A stretch of 64,000 nt of DNA from Chamaecyparis obtusa (GCA_027943335.1 BSBK01005652.1:859001-923000), one strand, 5' to 3'; shown: positions 10,883 through 23,954, counted from the stretch's first letter. Translations and numbers: made by a program. The notes: generated by a model from the sequence alone, not told the origin.

Positions 10883-13800
10883 TCATGATCTCCACTAAAG
10901 AGTTTATTCCCGTAAAAATATTCTAGAAGGGCCTTAAAATCCTCCTGAGAGATATGCTAGTGAACTGCTTGAAATCTAACTTCCATTCAGCACAAGCCTG
11001 AACAAAAGAATGTGGAACATCTGCATCTACATCCCACCTTTTCTCCAAAATTGCCTATAATGAGGCTTTGGGTTCATTAGGGTCAATTGGACCTGCTATC
11101 TTTAAAATGAATTTCTTCATAGCCTCATTTTTCTCTTCCAAGGCTTTTATCCTTTCTTCATCTTTATTCATGAAGCCCAAAGCATGCTTCAAACCCAAGG
11201 TGGCCAAGGTTTTTCTACCTTCCATAGTTGGTTCCCCCAAGTCTACCTCCTCTAACACATAATCCTCCAGAGTCATCTCCTTCACACTAACATCCATCAT
11301 AGGAACAACCACCTATGCTTTCCACCTTCCTGTCTGGTCTTGTGTTACATAGGACATTCTCCTTGCTTGGGGAACTGGTGCCATTTGGTGGAAAGCATGC
11401 CCTAGCATGGTCATGTCAACTTCATCATTAGTGTATACCCTATCCCTTAGCTGCACCTCTTTGGTAAACCATGTGGGCTTTGAGAATGCATTCAATGGCT
11501 CATAGGGAGCAGCCAATGCAGTAGAGGTTGCCAAGTGTTCTATACTTATCTCCTCTCAAGCTTCTTCTTCTTCTCCTATTTGCTGCTCATTCCTAGTATC
11601 TTGTTTAGGTTCTCCCTCATCCATAGTCTGCTGCTCTTCTACCCTCTACTCTTTAGTATCTATTTGTGGCTTATCTTCTTTAGTATGTGGTTCTTCTTCC
11701 ACCTGTGACTCTCCCTTGTCATCTGGTTCCTCGGATCCAATATGAATTTCCTCTATTTTCTCCCCACCAGTGACTTGGACTTCTTTCTCCAGCTCTTGTG
11801 AACTCTAGGGTACTGACTCAATGTGAATTTGATGAGGAATATTGAGTGGGGGAGGTGTTGGAGACATGAGGGGAGTGGTTCAATGGGCTAGTGGAATTGG
11901 AGTTGGAAAAGGAACATGGGATGAAGAAGGTTTCTTAGAATATGGAGCATTCTACATGGGAGTGGAAAGTGGAGTAGTGGGAAGCTCTTGAAGTGGAATG
12001 GAAGGAAGTGTGGAAGGATGAGGTGGATGTGGAGGTGGAACAAATGTATCCAATGGTAGCTATGAACTTACTCCTTCTGAGGTGATCTCAATAGATGCAT
12101 CCTTTTTGGGTTTGGTAGCTCCTCCTTGATCTCCGGTCATCTCAACATCATTTTGTCCCTAAGGTCCTTGCTGTAGATCCTCTCCTATGCCACTAAAAAC
12201 ACTAGTGAACTGCACAGGAGCTTATTGTTTAGACTCCTTGAACCCATGCAACACTGCAAAATCTAAAATGTTGAATTCATCATCTCTAAGGGCATCCAAA
12301 TTTATTGGCTCTACCTGAGTAGCCCCTTCATTATCCTTAGGGTCATCCTCCATTATCCTTCTTTTCTTCAAGAATCCTACTGGTTGGGTCCTCCTACTAA
12401 GGGGAACATCATCCAATACATCCTCATCTTCTTCTACCAGAGTATCCTTCTGTGTAGGGGTTGAGCCTACCTTTCTTTTGTAAACATGGCCCTTGATTAC
12501 CTTGGCCGGTTTAGGTCCTATTATTTTGAACTTTGTCTTCTTTGCTGAATTTGGAGAATACTAGTCACTAGAGGGAGGTGCCTCTGGCAATGCCATGCTT
12601 TCAGTCATCCTAGTTTTCACCTTCTTGGAGTGTGTAGCTAGACCATATGTGGTGGGACGCTCATGTTGATACATAGTTTTTGTCTTTACCAGAGCAACCT
12701 CTTTGAATTGGGGCTTCAACACCTTTTCTCCTTTTCTCTTTTCTCGAGATGGATTTTTAGGAAGTTGCTTCAAGGGGAGCAGTTGCATTGGAAATGGATG
12801 AGCAATCCATGACTTTGTCACTTTAATAACATGCCGAGCCCTAAAATCCATGCTATCATTCTCATCCTGATCTACTTCTGCATTTAGGATGGCCTTGGTG
12901 TATACCTTGTCTGTGTTATTTATGGAATCCAAAATCTTATCTAAGTTGGCATCTATTGCCTTCTATAAAATTCTCAGGGAAAGGGCACCTTGTGCCAGCT
13001 CCAGACTCATCCAAAAATAGTCATAGACTTTCACCTCGTAATCATCTACATAATTAGCCCAATGATCTTCAACATGCGGCTCATGAATGTAGTGTTTTCC
13101 CATTATATGGCTATAGGTACCAATGGGGTCAAAATTCAGCCTCATGAGACTATAGGTTGCCAGTGGGAATTCATCCCATTCTCCAATCAAAAATTTGAAG
13201 ACTTTCATGTCAGGTACACAATGAGGACTGAATGAAATAGGAAAGTCCCAGCAATGTTTCTACTTGTGCTTAATATGCTCATGAGCATCAAACAACTACC
13301 TTGCTATCTCTAGTAGAACTACCCTATCAGAAGGGTACCTTGGGAGCTTCTTGGGCACTAAGGTGCTTCCTGTGACCTGAATGTATGTGAATGTTTGGAA
13401 CTGTATATAAAATTCCCCAATGGCCTTTACCTTAGCCGTTGCTTCTATTGATAACATTTTAGCATAGTCACCCTCAATGGAGCAGATGATTGTGAAAACA
13501 AAGGCATCATTAATTATCTTGAACTCTAGACTATTGTGTGTGAAGAAGTCCTTCCGCACCAATTGAGGATACAAAGTGAAAGGCCATGTGTTTTGTTCCT
13601 TGATGTTTCCAACTTTGGTCAAACCTAACTATACTACCTTGGGGGCTAGCAAGTACACAACATATGATGTCATGCAGAAGTGGGGATCTGTCTCTACTCA
13701 GATCAGTGATTCATCTAGCTAGTCACTTAGGATGGAGGCCCAATAAAACCTTGCTTGTATTTCTTTTATCTTTTGGATAAGGAAGATCATCTAGGGCTCC

Positions 13801-14384
13801 TATTGATGGGACTTAGGTAGACCAAACACCTAGCTTATCATCATTATGGTGGATTGGATATCCTCTTTCATGTAACCTCTCCTCATATCAATTCTATCTA
13901 GCCTATTCTTGGGCAATGGTTGCATTAGGTACTCATTATTGACAATGTTGTGAGCCCTATTCATGTCCTTGTTGTAAAATTCCATCCCCTTGTTTATATT
14001 AAAATTAAAGAACTTGTCTACTCCCTTTAGTAGATGGAAAACATCTTTGATATTGTTGGGCCTTAGGTCCAGGACCACCTCCCCAATTTTGTTTCTAACC
14101 ATGCGCTCATCTAGCACATAGTTATTGGCCATTGTGTTAATTAGCTCCACTGACTGGATAGAGACTGGATGCACTATTGTATTCACCAAGGAATAGTGGA
14201 CCACTGAAGTACAATCCTCTGAATAGCCCACTGAGTAAGTAGATTTGTTGAGGTAGTCATTCCAACTCACATTTCCAATATCTGTATCAGTTATCCCTGC
14301 GTGTGAGTTAGTCACTTTGGATGGTGGATGGTATCCTTTGAACTAATAGTTCATTTCCAGTGATGCTAGTATCTTCTCAGCCAT
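10883..14384 (-). pseudogene. Long unknown ORF, copy A (C-terminus cut off)
   Basis: Starts at ATG 14384 (MAEKILASLEM) and stays in one frame for 3.5 kb to the junction at 10883. All open segments (ends 14315, 13622, 13208, 12932, 12416, 11534, 11312) share the same frame, with only stop codons between them. The N-terminal half is globular-looking (DLRPNNIKDVFHLLKGVDKF at about 14000-14065; GPIGTYSH-like block near 13115-13135). The middle is basic, then acidic and Pro-rich, and the C-terminal part is coiled coil (LGLKHALGFMNKDEERIKAL). No recognised catalytic motif. Several stops coincide with those in copy B. Function unknown. Confidence 0.7.
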
Positions 14385-15612
14385 ATCTGCAAAAGAGTAC
14401 AAGACCTGAATCAGTAACATAGTGAGAGAAAAAGTTTAGAAAACACAATTAATTACTGAAATCATGCTCACAAAGTCGCATAAGTGATTTCAGCCTTTTC
14501 AGCCTTTTGAATTCATCGGACCTTCAAAAATCCTAAAGGTCTGACATGGTCAAAAGGACTGACATGGCTGAAAAAGGGCGCAAAGGATGAAAGGGTGTGA
14601 AAGCTGAAGAGAAATCTTATGGCTGAGGATAATGACTTTCAGAGTGCAAAAATGCCTAAAAGGATGACAAGTCTGATAACACCGAAGATGAAGGATAGGC
14701 ACTCATTTCATCATTTCAGATGTAGAAAATTTCTCAGTGTGTGCAAGCACTGAAACGTCAACAAAGAGATGGCACTTGGATTTTTTTTTTTGGTCATTGG
14801 GTGGGTGCTCCAAAAGTTTCAGACCTCGAAGGTCCGAAACTAAGGTTTAGAGTCAGACTCGAAAAGTGAGTTTGACGATGAGTTTGACCACAAACTCACC
14901 TAGGGATGCAAGGTGACTACCTTGACAATCCCCAAGGTTGAAAAGTCCAACTCAAAGAAACCTAGATCTAAGACCCAAGCCGAAAAGGCCTAAAATGGAA
15001 AACCCTAGACCTAGGATGAAACAAGAAAATTGAAAACAAAAGGATGCTAAACTAAAACCAAAAAGAGGGGAGAAGACCACCTATCTAAGAGATGAAGAAC
15101 CCAATGATGACCAGCAAGAAGGTGGGAGCCAAATGATGAAAAGGCAATGAGTAGCGAAAAAAGTAGGTAGACGACGCAGGAGAGAAAGCGCAAAGTGAGG
15201 GTTTGAAAAACTGTCGTGCCTTTTATAGGCTTCACGTGGTTGCTGACATAAGCACCTCATGAATCAGCCTTTTGGCCTTTCTAAGGGTCTTAGACATTTG
15301 AGAGGTTGAAAAACCCCAAAGGCCAACTCCCGTGAGAGTCAAACTTTCAGGGGTGAGGACCACTAAAAAGTCCAAAAAAGGATAGTCAAAAAACCAGCTA
15401 TCACTCCACTGGCCATTTCACACCTTTTAGCCCTCCGAAAGTGTGAAAGGCCGACAAGGTTGAAAAGACTAAAAAGACCAAAAATTAAAAAAGCTAAGGA
15501 CACAAACCCCTAAAGATAACAAAAATGAGACAAGCAGAAAGTAGAAGGGGGGCCCCTGAGGCCATAAGGGCCATAAGTGGAGTGTGGTTGTGGGAACACA
15601 AGAAATAGCCCA
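14385..15612 (-). other. Promoter and leader region of the long ORF, copy A
   Basis: About 1.2 kb with no coding signal in either strand. It holds the TATA box, a GGCC/CCGA-rich upstream part and a leader with several short repeats (for example GTGAGTTTGAC). It matches 29641-30862 in copy B. Confidence 0.6.
15219..15228 (-). promoter_or_regulatory. TATA box upstream of long ORF, copy A
   Basis: TATAAAAGGC on the minus strand, about 840 nt before the ORF start. The same box in the same place occurs in copy B (30477-30486). Confidence 0.65.
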
Positions 15613-16665
15613 AACAAAGAAAGGAAAATGATTGAAACTCCCCAGAGCCAGTCGATTTGGAGACAGTCCCGATTCACAATGAGCCAAGTAAAAAGATCAT
15701 CAGATAGAGTATGTTCTTTATCACCACCAAGGTTGAGAAAACCATAATGTTTGCATCTAGTCTATGAGAGTGTGAGTTCAATTTTCCTAGGAAACTCTTG
15801 CCATGAGCTCCCATCGATGATCAACCCATTATTGCTAGATCAGTACCCATCAATCAAAAGTTGCCCATAAGTCAATTTAACCTTGCTCTATTGCTAGGCA
15901 GGTGTTGATAACCCCGATAGAGGTTGTCAAAGTCACCCTTTCCTGACTACAAACAAGCTTTGGTAGAAGTGCTTAGACTTCATAGGAGGGCTTTTAGACT
16001 CGATTTGCTTTAAGCTTTAGGAAAATTCCTTTGAGAGCATCCATCTATCAGAAAATTTTATTCCATGTGAATTGCTTCAATGCTCCTTGTAGCTTTGTAA
16101 AAACACCTTATGTTGCTCTTTCTATCTCTTTTTTTTTTTTGGGAAAACCGAGGCAGCGCTTAGACTGTGTTGTCCTGGTTTTGAGCATTTCTTTATTTAT
16201 CTCATCTTTATGTGTTCCTCCTTTTCATTTTCTTGCTCTTTTTTTTTTGTATTCTAGTCAGGGAAGGGTTCTGGCTTCCAGGCTTCCTTTGTGATTGTGG
16301 GCATTTCCTAGCTCAAATTGGAATCTCATCTTGAGAAACCCATGGCTCAGAATCCCCCTTTTAAAATGTGTTTCAGTGTTGAGGATGGTTGATTTTGGTA
16401 TACACTCCAAAGGAGTCCAATTTAAGAAGTAATCTTTCCTTCTATCCCTATCCCTGGCTCACTGCAAGATGAAACTATTTCCATAGTTCAGGTTGTGGGA
16501 AGCTTAACTCGAAACTTGGGCTACCTGAATGGACCGCTAAAAAAGAAAGCACTGATCCCCCCTACAAGCAAAGACCCAAAGAAATGGCATGGATGAAAAG
16601 ACTGACCAAGAACCAAAAAAAAACAATATAGTACAAGAAAAATATAGTAAAGTACAAGGGACCAA
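15613..16665 (-). other. 3' non-coding region of the Tat-like element
   Basis: About 1 kb between the pol stop (16666-16668) and repeat A. On the minus strand it is non-coding. On the plus strand 16340-16570 is coding-like (starts MAQNPPFKMCFSVEDG, few stops). Antisense extra ORFs between pol and the 3' LTR are known in Tat-clade elements, so this could be one, but I cannot confirm it. Confidence 0.4.
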
Positions 16666-17776
16666 TCAAGACCCAAAATAATGCTTTAGAAACTGGCCAT
16701 TGATTGGTAACGGGACCAATTCTCCATCAAGAGAACTAATCTGAAAGGAATTCTCTCCTAGAATTTTAGTGATTTGGAATGGGCCTATCCATAGAGATTG
16801 GAATTTGGTGTGGCTTCCTAGTTTTTCTTTTGCTCTATCCCACATTAGGACCAGATTAGAAATTCAGAAAGCTTTTACAGTTGCTCTTTTGTCAAACCAA
16901 TGTTTGACAACAACCTGGTGTTTGGCTACATTTTCCAGGGCCATAGTTCATTTTTCTTCAAGGTTCAACAAATTCATGAGGTGAATTTGCACTCATTCCT
17001 CACCCTTGACATATTGATCCATGAATCTCAAGATTGGTATTTTTGGGTTCATTGGAAAGACAGGCTGCAAACCATACACTAATTGGTAGGGAGAGGTCCC
17101 TAGGGCATTCTTGATTCAGACACGATCTGTGCATAGAGGATATTTCAATTGGGTGTGCCAGTCTGGGATTGTCATCCAATGGGCGTTTGATTATCGTTGT
17201 TAGGTTCTTATCGGTGAATTCAACAACTCTATTCCCTTGCGGGTAGTAATTGGGTGAGAATTTTAGAATTACTTGGTTCTTGAAGACCCATTGAATGAGG
17301 CTTGCAGATGAAAAGTAGGGGGCATTGTCACATACTAGGAAAAAAGGCATGCCAAACCTCATGATGATGAACTCTTCTAGGAATTTGGTGATCACTTCTG
17401 TGGTACAATTTTTCATTACCTGTGCCTCTGTCCAGTGCGTACAGTAATCAGTTGTAGTCAAGATGTTTCTGTGGCCTACTAAGGATGGGGGATTGATCAT
17501 TCCCATGAAGTACAACCCCCATTGGGTGAATAGATGCACTTCATATACCGGTTGTAAGGGCATCACTGGGTATCTTTCTCAAATGGCGCTAGTTTGGCAA
17601 ACATGGTAGGAGCACACATGTTCATGAGTATCTTTGAATAGAGTTGGCCAGTAATAGCTAGATCTTAGTATCTGATGAGCTATAGCTTCTGCCGATCCAT
17701 TTCTTGTACCATACTTATCATGAAATTCTTTGAGAACTAGCTCAACTTGTATTTGATCTAAACATCGTAGATACAA
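16666..17776 (-). pseudogene. Ty3/gypsy integrase (Tat-like element)
   Basis: Reading leftward: an H2C2-type zinc-binding N-terminus (EFHDKYGTRNGSAEAIAHQI, SYYWPTLFKD, C-x2-C in HVCSYHVCQT); a core with WGLYFMGMI (first catalytic Asp replaced by Tyr), VCDNAPYF (second Asp) and VVEFTDKNL (Glu); then after a frame change the C-terminal module with IGPFKI-like and LDGELVPLPVNGQFLKHYF-like sequence ending at TGA 16666-16668. The C-terminal part has several stops. It would insert the element's cDNA into the chromosome; this copy is inactive. Confidence 0.85.
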
Positions 17777-17984
17777 CCCATCATAATTGCATTTGTAGAG
17801 ATTCCCATTTTCAGCATGTATGAACTTCTCTTATTCTTCAGTGCCCTTTGCTGGGACCCATTCAATCCATCAGGATAACAATTTTGCAGCAAGTAGTAGA
17901 ATACATCTTGATACCATATATCGGTGACTATTCCTTCATTGGTGTACACTTGGCACACCAAACCTTGTTCTATTTTGGCCATCA

Positions 17985-19150
17985 TCTTGGTGAGGCCTTG
18001 ACCCCCTCACCAATTTCATCGGTTGTATCTCAATGTCAAACTCCTGCAATATTGCCATCCATTTGCCTCTTCATTCTTTGAGTTCATTTTGTATTAGTAA
18101 GGATTTGACCACTGGATCTAGAATAATAGCAACAACCTTACTCTGTAGTATGTAATGTCTAAATTTCTTGATAGCCTTGACCAAGGTGAAACATTGTTTG
18201 TCCAAGTTAGGATATTTGAGCTCTGCATTCTTTAGTGGGTAGCTCATAAAAGCAATCAGCCTTTCATCTTCACCTTCTTTCTTCTACGTGAGGATTCCTG
18301 CACATGAATGTTCTGAAGCAAATAAGTAGACTTTAAATGGTAGAAGATAATCAGGACTGACCAAGACTAGAGCAGTGGTGATGGATGTCTTGATTTCTTT
18401 AAATGCCTCTTTCCTGAAGGCGTTCCATTCAATTTTAGCATCCTTCTTTAACATATCATTCAAAGGATGCACTATCTCTACAAAACCACTGATGAACTTC
18501 CTAACGAAGTTGATTTTCCCAAAAAAGGACTTCAATTCCTTCCTACTATTTGGTGGAACCAATTTGAGGATAGCTTCAACCCTTTCAGGATCAATTGAGA
18601 TACTTGTCTCGGATATAATGTGCCTAAGGAGTTTGCCTTGATTCACCCCGAAAATGCACCTCTTAGGATTTAGAGAAATCCCATAGCATCAACACCTCTT
18701 CAAAATTTTTTGCAAATCCTCAATGTGGTCCACGTGGTTCTTGGAGACAATTGTGAGGTCATCCATGTATATAACAATGCACTTGTTGACTATACCCTTG
18801 AATGCCTCATCCATAGCTTGTTGGAAAGTATCTCCTATGTTGATTAGACCAAATGGCATGTGGCGGTAGGTGAATGTTCCCCATTTTGTAGTGAAGGTCA
18901 TTTTCAAGTGGTCTTCTTCCTTCACCATCACTTGGTTGTACCCTGAGTAGCCATCCAAAAAGGACATCATTTGAGAACCGTTGACCACTTGTAACACCTC
19001 ATCCAGAGAAGAAAAAGGATAGTTGTCCTTCTAAGAAGATCTATTTAGATTTCTAAAGTCCACGCAGAGCTGAACCTCTCCACTTTTCTTCCTTACAGGA
19101 ACTAGATTGGCTACCCAATTGGAATGCCAGATGGGAAAAATTATCTTGGC
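17985..19150 (-). pseudogene. Reverse transcriptase and first RNase H (Tat-like element)
   Basis: RT fingers and palm are recognisable: MMSFLDGYSGYNQV, TFTTKWGTFTYRHMPFGL, and the catalytic YMDD in VIYMDDLTIVS (about 18760). Thumb follows (ISETSISIDPERVEAI, KELKSFFGKINFVRKF), then a gypsy RNase H (LFASEHSCAGILT, LIAFMSYPLKNAELKYPNLDKQ). Usual gypsy order and length. Frame 18997-18284 is interrupted by few stops; it differs from the gag-PR frame, so a frameshift lies between 19690 and 19150. Confidence 0.85.
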
Positions 19151-19689
19151 ATCAAGCAACTTTTGTACTTCCTTTTGAATTACTAGCTTGATCATGAGAT
19201 TAATTGATCTTTGCCTCTAGTGGAATGGTTTAGCATCTAGGTTCAATGGGATGTTGTAGACTATAATGTTGGGGTCATAGGTTTTCAGATCCTCATAGCA
19301 CCATGTGATGATGTCTTTATATTCAATGAGTAGTTCGATCATCTATTTCTTTTCCTATGGTGTGCTAACCTTGCCTATATGAACCTCCCTGGGTTTGAGT
19401 TGTGTGCCCAAGTTGTAGATCTTGCAATCATCTCTGCTCACCATTGGGGTTTTCCCTCTTTCTCAAGCATTTTCATCTTTATCAAAAATTCTTTCTAGAG
19501 CTACCATACCTTTTCGAATGGAATTCATTTACAAGTTCAAAATCCCCAAGTCATCGGATTCATCTGTTTCATCTTCTTCTTCTTCATCAATGCTCTACTT
19601 GTCAAAGATCCATGCGTTCATAATGAATCCAGGATTTGTTGATCATCCTGAAATACTTGGAATTTTTTTTTTTTGTTGGGGACGGTGGG

Positions 19690-20160
19690 CATAGCCACTA
19701 GTTCTATGGAGAACCTTTTCAACTTGGACTTTTCTAGCGACTGCAAGGAACTTGCAGACACCGCCAAAGCATCAGCAATAGTATTCCTTCTTCTTGGGAT
19801 GCTTTGAATGCTGAAAGCTTTGAAATATTTAATTAAATCCTAGGCATGGTTGTGGTATGAAATTAATCATTTATCCATACAAGAATATTGGCTATTAATC
19901 TGTTAGACTATTAGTTGTGAATCACCTTCCACAGCTATCACTTTTACCTTCTTCTCGTGCTCGAAAAGGAGACCCTGAACTAAAGCCCCGTACTCAGAAA
20001 CATTGTTGGTGTAGTGGAATTGCAACTAATAGGTGGTGTAATATGAACCCCCATGAGGGTTGATTAACTCAATCCCTGCTCCTGCCCCTAGCTTACACTT
20101 GGAGCCGTCAAAATGAAGTTTCCAAATTGAGTGATTCTTATTGGGAGATATCTTGATTTG
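19690..20160 (-). pseudogene. Archaeal-type RNase H placed between protease and RT
   Basis: The minus-strand frame of gag-PR continues into a second RNase H: WKLHFDGSK (first Asp), NNVSEYGALVQGL (Glu), VEGDSQLIV (Asp) and NTIADALAV (last Asp). Only stop codons interrupt it, at positions usually Gln. This is the extra RNase H of the Tat clade, which in gypsy element 2 of this window sits after RT-RNase H (42917-43324). Here it precedes RT. Confidence 0.8.
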
Positions 20161-20865
20161 GGGTCCCAAGATTACTTATGGTGGAGGTGTCTTAACTTGG
20201 GGCTCACTAGAGGTCAAGGGTGGTGATAGGTCTTTTGGTTTTGGGGTCTCTAATGTCTCTTCATCAGGGCATTCCCTTCTTGATAGAGGGACCCATTTCA
20301 TTTTTTGCTTTGCTTGGGCCTCACGCCACACTTCATTGCACGGGGGCAGGCAACCATCATCAAAGGAACTCCATTCTTCTTGTACAAAATCCTTAGCTAT
20401 AGGGACCTCAGGTTTTTCATAGAGAGAGAGCTCATCCTCATTTGAGCCCTTCATTATGTCTCTTTCCTACTGGGGCGTGTCAGACATCTGGCTTACTACC
20501 TGAGCGACTGCCTACTGACAGTCCCAACATGTAAGTTCTGAATGGTTGGTCTGATGGAGGTGACAATAACCTGGTAACATTAGTATATTTGGGTTAGCAT
20601 CTCTGCCAAGGTGTCTCATGTTCTTGGTCATGCCTAACATGAATTCTATGAAAACTTCATCTATAATTAAGGCATCTACCAATCCTTGCACCTGACTGTT
20701 ATCAAAATTGTCTTCCCCCTTGAGTTGGAAAGTGAAGGCTTTGTCAAAATGGTACACTCCCAAATCATCCTGTGAGAACAAAACTTCATTTGGGGTGTTA
20801 TACTTAGTTATCATCTATTTGAGTTTAGGTTCAGCATCAATCTTAATTTGATTGTTGACCCCCTT
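20161..20865 (-). pseudogene. Protease-RNase H linker of Tat-like polyprotein
   Basis: Same frame as protease and the downstream RNase H (open segments 20814-20512 and 20454-20176). Contains SELTCWDCQ near 20520 and a Pro/Lys-rich acidic stretch. No domain recognised; part of the polyprotein by frame continuity. Confidence 0.55.
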
Positions 20866-21318
20866 CTATGGTAGCCAAAGTTGAGTAAAATCAATGGAGA
20901 ACCAACCCCTCAAAGATTGTGTCCATTCCCGGCTGAGTAGCATGCCATAGGTCTTTGGGATGTCCACCACATGAACATCGATGCAATCTTGGATCCTAGG
21001 ATCATCCATTAGTTGGATCCATGTGTCCTTCAAAACCCCAATGACTTTGACTTTCATTTTATCAAGTTGGATCACCACATGATTAGTTGGTTGAGGATTC
21101 ATTCCTAGCCTCTGACATATAGATAATGGCATCACATTACATGAAGCATCTGAGTTGATTAAACAATTATGCAAGTTTTTCCCAAATATTTTGAGGCTAA
21201 GTAGGAATGGGGGTACTTCTACCCTATCTTTGAACATGGTCGGCATTGCCTCTGCTGCATTTACATTAGATGCATTCTTGGCACTGGTGTTGGGTGAGGC
21301 TATCTTGGAATGATCCAA
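20866..21318 (-). pseudogene. Retropepsin-like protease (Tat-like element)
   Basis: Aspartic protease fold of gypsy type: LINSDASCNVMPLSI holds the active site region, where the family has D-(S/T)-G-A; the Gly is changed to Asp here. GMLLSREWTQSL follows as the second conserved block (family: LGRPWL). In frame with gag upstream and the RNase H downstream. Probably inactive. Confidence 0.75.
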
Positions 21319-21354
21319 GGTCTTTAGGAGAGATTCTATTTGAGCAGGGAAACT

Positions 21355-23200
21355 CTATAGCATATCATACATTGACATGTTCATTCTAACCTTTTTTAGT
21401 TCCTCTACTGCACTATACCTTTCATTGGCCCAAGCTGGGTTTTTCAATGTGGTTGGTTGATACAATGTTGTCTGAACAATAGTGGTATTAGGTCCCCTCA
21501 GGGGCATAGGATTATTGTTGGCCCTTGGGTCAGGTGGAGTAGGTTGCATACTTGGAGGAATTCCATCCATCAGGGGTTCCCTCCTTCTTCTCAAGTTATG
21601 GGTATTTCTATTGTTTTTCTAGAAGGCCTAGACTTTAGAATACTTTGGTTGGCTTTCTTGGTTAAATGGGAAAATGAACTCTTTCTATGAAGTGTTATTG
21701 TTCGAAGTTCCATCTGAATTTGGGTCATATGACTTGAATACCATGGCACTGAAATGGGCCTGGGAACTCTCAGGATTCTAAGTTTGATTATCAGACTCCC
21801 CCCTATACTCATAATCTAGTTGATGCATGCTCGGACCTTAGGTGTAGCTGGCTTCTGATGAACTGAAGAAATTGGCATTATCTGTGGGGATACTACCATT
21901 GTTCAGATGTGTATTCCAAGTCCTATTTGTCCTTTGTTGTCCAAACTATTTGTCTTGAGAGCCATTCCCATAACCTCCTCCACTATTTTTATTTTTGTTG
22001 TAATTACCATAACTACGATTTTGATTTTGAGAGTAAGTATTAGGGACATCAGCTGGCCATGGAGAGTTTCCTTGATTTAGAGTTGGGTTGAGATTCATTC
22101 GTGTGATCTCTCCAGTTAATTGGGATAGCATCTTCTTCATGGTATCCAAGTCATTGACTAGAGCTTGGTCTGGTTCATTTGGGACAATGACCTTTTGCTC
22201 ACACAAGGCAGCCCTATGTGTATCCTACCCTGGGTATGTGATAGTCAACAGTGGGGCAGCAACATATGGAGTTGGTACCAAGTTGATCTTCAGGGTTTTT
22301 TGCATTGGCAATTGATTGTTTTCTATGAATGGGCCAATTGCAACAACATTCACCAACGTAGGTGGGACACCATAACTTCCTCCTGCTTGCGGGTCCATTT
22401 GTTGAGTGAACAAGATAGCTTCATTACACACTTTTTCCAAAGTGTCGATGTCTCCTGGAGGCAATCTTTTTAGGAATATGGATGTTAGTGGGTCCAAGGT
22501 GTGTAGGTACACTTGTATGGCAGTGCCAACTGGTACCATGTATGGAGCTTCAAGCTTTTGATACATCTTGTGAAAATGGTTATTGAACATGGCGATAGAT
22601 TCATTGAGGTCTTTTCTTACCAAAATGAACTGGTGATGGAGAGTTGTCAGATCCACATATAGTTTAAACTGATTCAGGAATTTTGTTTCAAAGTCTTGCC
22701 AAGTAGTAATGGATCCTCATGGAAAATTGAGATACCAATTATATGCGAACTCCCCCAATATGTAAGGGAAGAGGCGGCACATGAAATCTTGATGAGAAAT
22801 CTCTTTCCGATTGCACAATTCTTTGAAAGCACGAACGTGTTCTTCTACTATCCTACATTCTCCATAGATGAATTGTGGGTATAATTTCTAAGGATTCTTG
22901 GGTTGATGGAGCTGCCCATGTAAGTTTAGTGCTAAACTTTGGGCATTTGCAAAAAATTCCATTGGGACCGGTGGTAGAGGAGTAGTAGGTGGGGCAACAA
23001 TGGTTGGAATTGGAGGAAGATCTGGATGATCTGAAGTATCCCCTCCATGCTTGGCTTTGTTGTTGCGAGGTTTGTGAAACTCTGTAAGTTCAAGGAACTC
23101 CCCTTTATTGGGTGAAGATCCAAGGACTCATTGAAATCTCTCAGGGGTGAACAATCAAATATTTCAGGGTGTCCCTTTTGAGGACCCTCCTTCTAGCTCC
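21355..23200 (-). pseudogene. Gag of the Tat-like element
   Basis: Capsid-type gag: VEEHVRAFKELC, FPYILGEFAYNWYL, then DFETKFLNQFKLY and ILVRKDLNESIAMFNNHFHKMYQ (22656-22580), followed by an Asn/Gly-rich tail (22100-21950) and basic Pro-rich segment (21594-21400). Most of it shares the frame of the protease; one stretch (21812-21600) is shifted. A zinc knuckle is not evident. Family gags form the virus-like particle and bind RNA. Start codon not identified. Confidence 0.75.
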
Positions 23201-23954
23201 ACTTTTGTTGAGCATCATTTTTACATGAAGACAATGGCTAGGAATTTGTGTGAACAACTTCCCCTCTTGGAAGATTGATGGAATCAATCTCAAGGTTCCT
23301 TCTGGCTGGGTCTCAACCGCTCAGATAGCTCAATGGAAGACAAATGTGAATTTGTTAACAAGGAGACCTTTGATGGTTCTTCTCTTAAGGGAAACTGCAA
23401 AACAGACTTTAGGATTCCACAATATCTCTTTTTTTAATCCAATTTTCAGATTTAAGAAATGAAAGCAATGCTAATTTAAATTATCCTACTGAAAACAACT
23501 TGCAAAGAGGGTTAGAAAGTGTAAGCTAACAAGAAACTTGAAAGGAAATGTTAAAAGAAACCTAATGGACATATACTAGTAATCACACCACCATGCAAAT
23601 TAAATGACCAAGAAGATGAAGAAACCCACACAATAGAGATCAGATCATGTCATAATCTTCTGTTGAACAAGTGCAATCATCAATAGAATTTAAACAAATG
23701 CAGATGTATGATAAGTCAAAACTCATTAGATAACGAAGCCACTCTAGATGTGCACACATGTGAGACAAGTTAATCTTTAAGCACCAAAGAAAGATCTTCT
23801 TAGAGATTTGTCACAACAGAGTAATATGATACCAGCAAACATGAAATTAAAGGATTGCACACTTTAAATCATCAAACAATCAATTGGCTCTTTGAAATAA
23901 AGAATGAGCAAATCACACATTCAAAAATTTCACATAGATAGTAGACAAGTCATA
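23201..23954 (-). other. Leader between primer site and gag of Tat-like element
   Basis: About 750 bp. On the minus strand no coding signal is seen. The plus-strand open frame at 23250-23462 is not backed by any family resemblance. Confidence 0.5.

Larger units (their letters stand above)
10883..15612 (-). repeat. Direct repeat A (putative truncated 3' LTR)
   Basis: Colinear with repeat B over about 4.7 kb, same orientation, with close sequence agreement throughout. It contains the long ORF and a TATA box. The CATGT at 13869-13873 is the empty target of the solo LTR present in B. The left end is cut by the LTR of element C. Confidence 0.8.

Noticed and set aside
23250..23462. Plus-strand ORF beside gag of the Tat-like element
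   Set aside because: No family resemblance and opposite to the element; kept only as a comment.
23815..23840. Minus-strand TGGTATCATATTAC as a Met-tRNA primer site
   Set aside because: No LTR end next to it; the site at 23955-23971 follows TATA, AATAAA and TACA.
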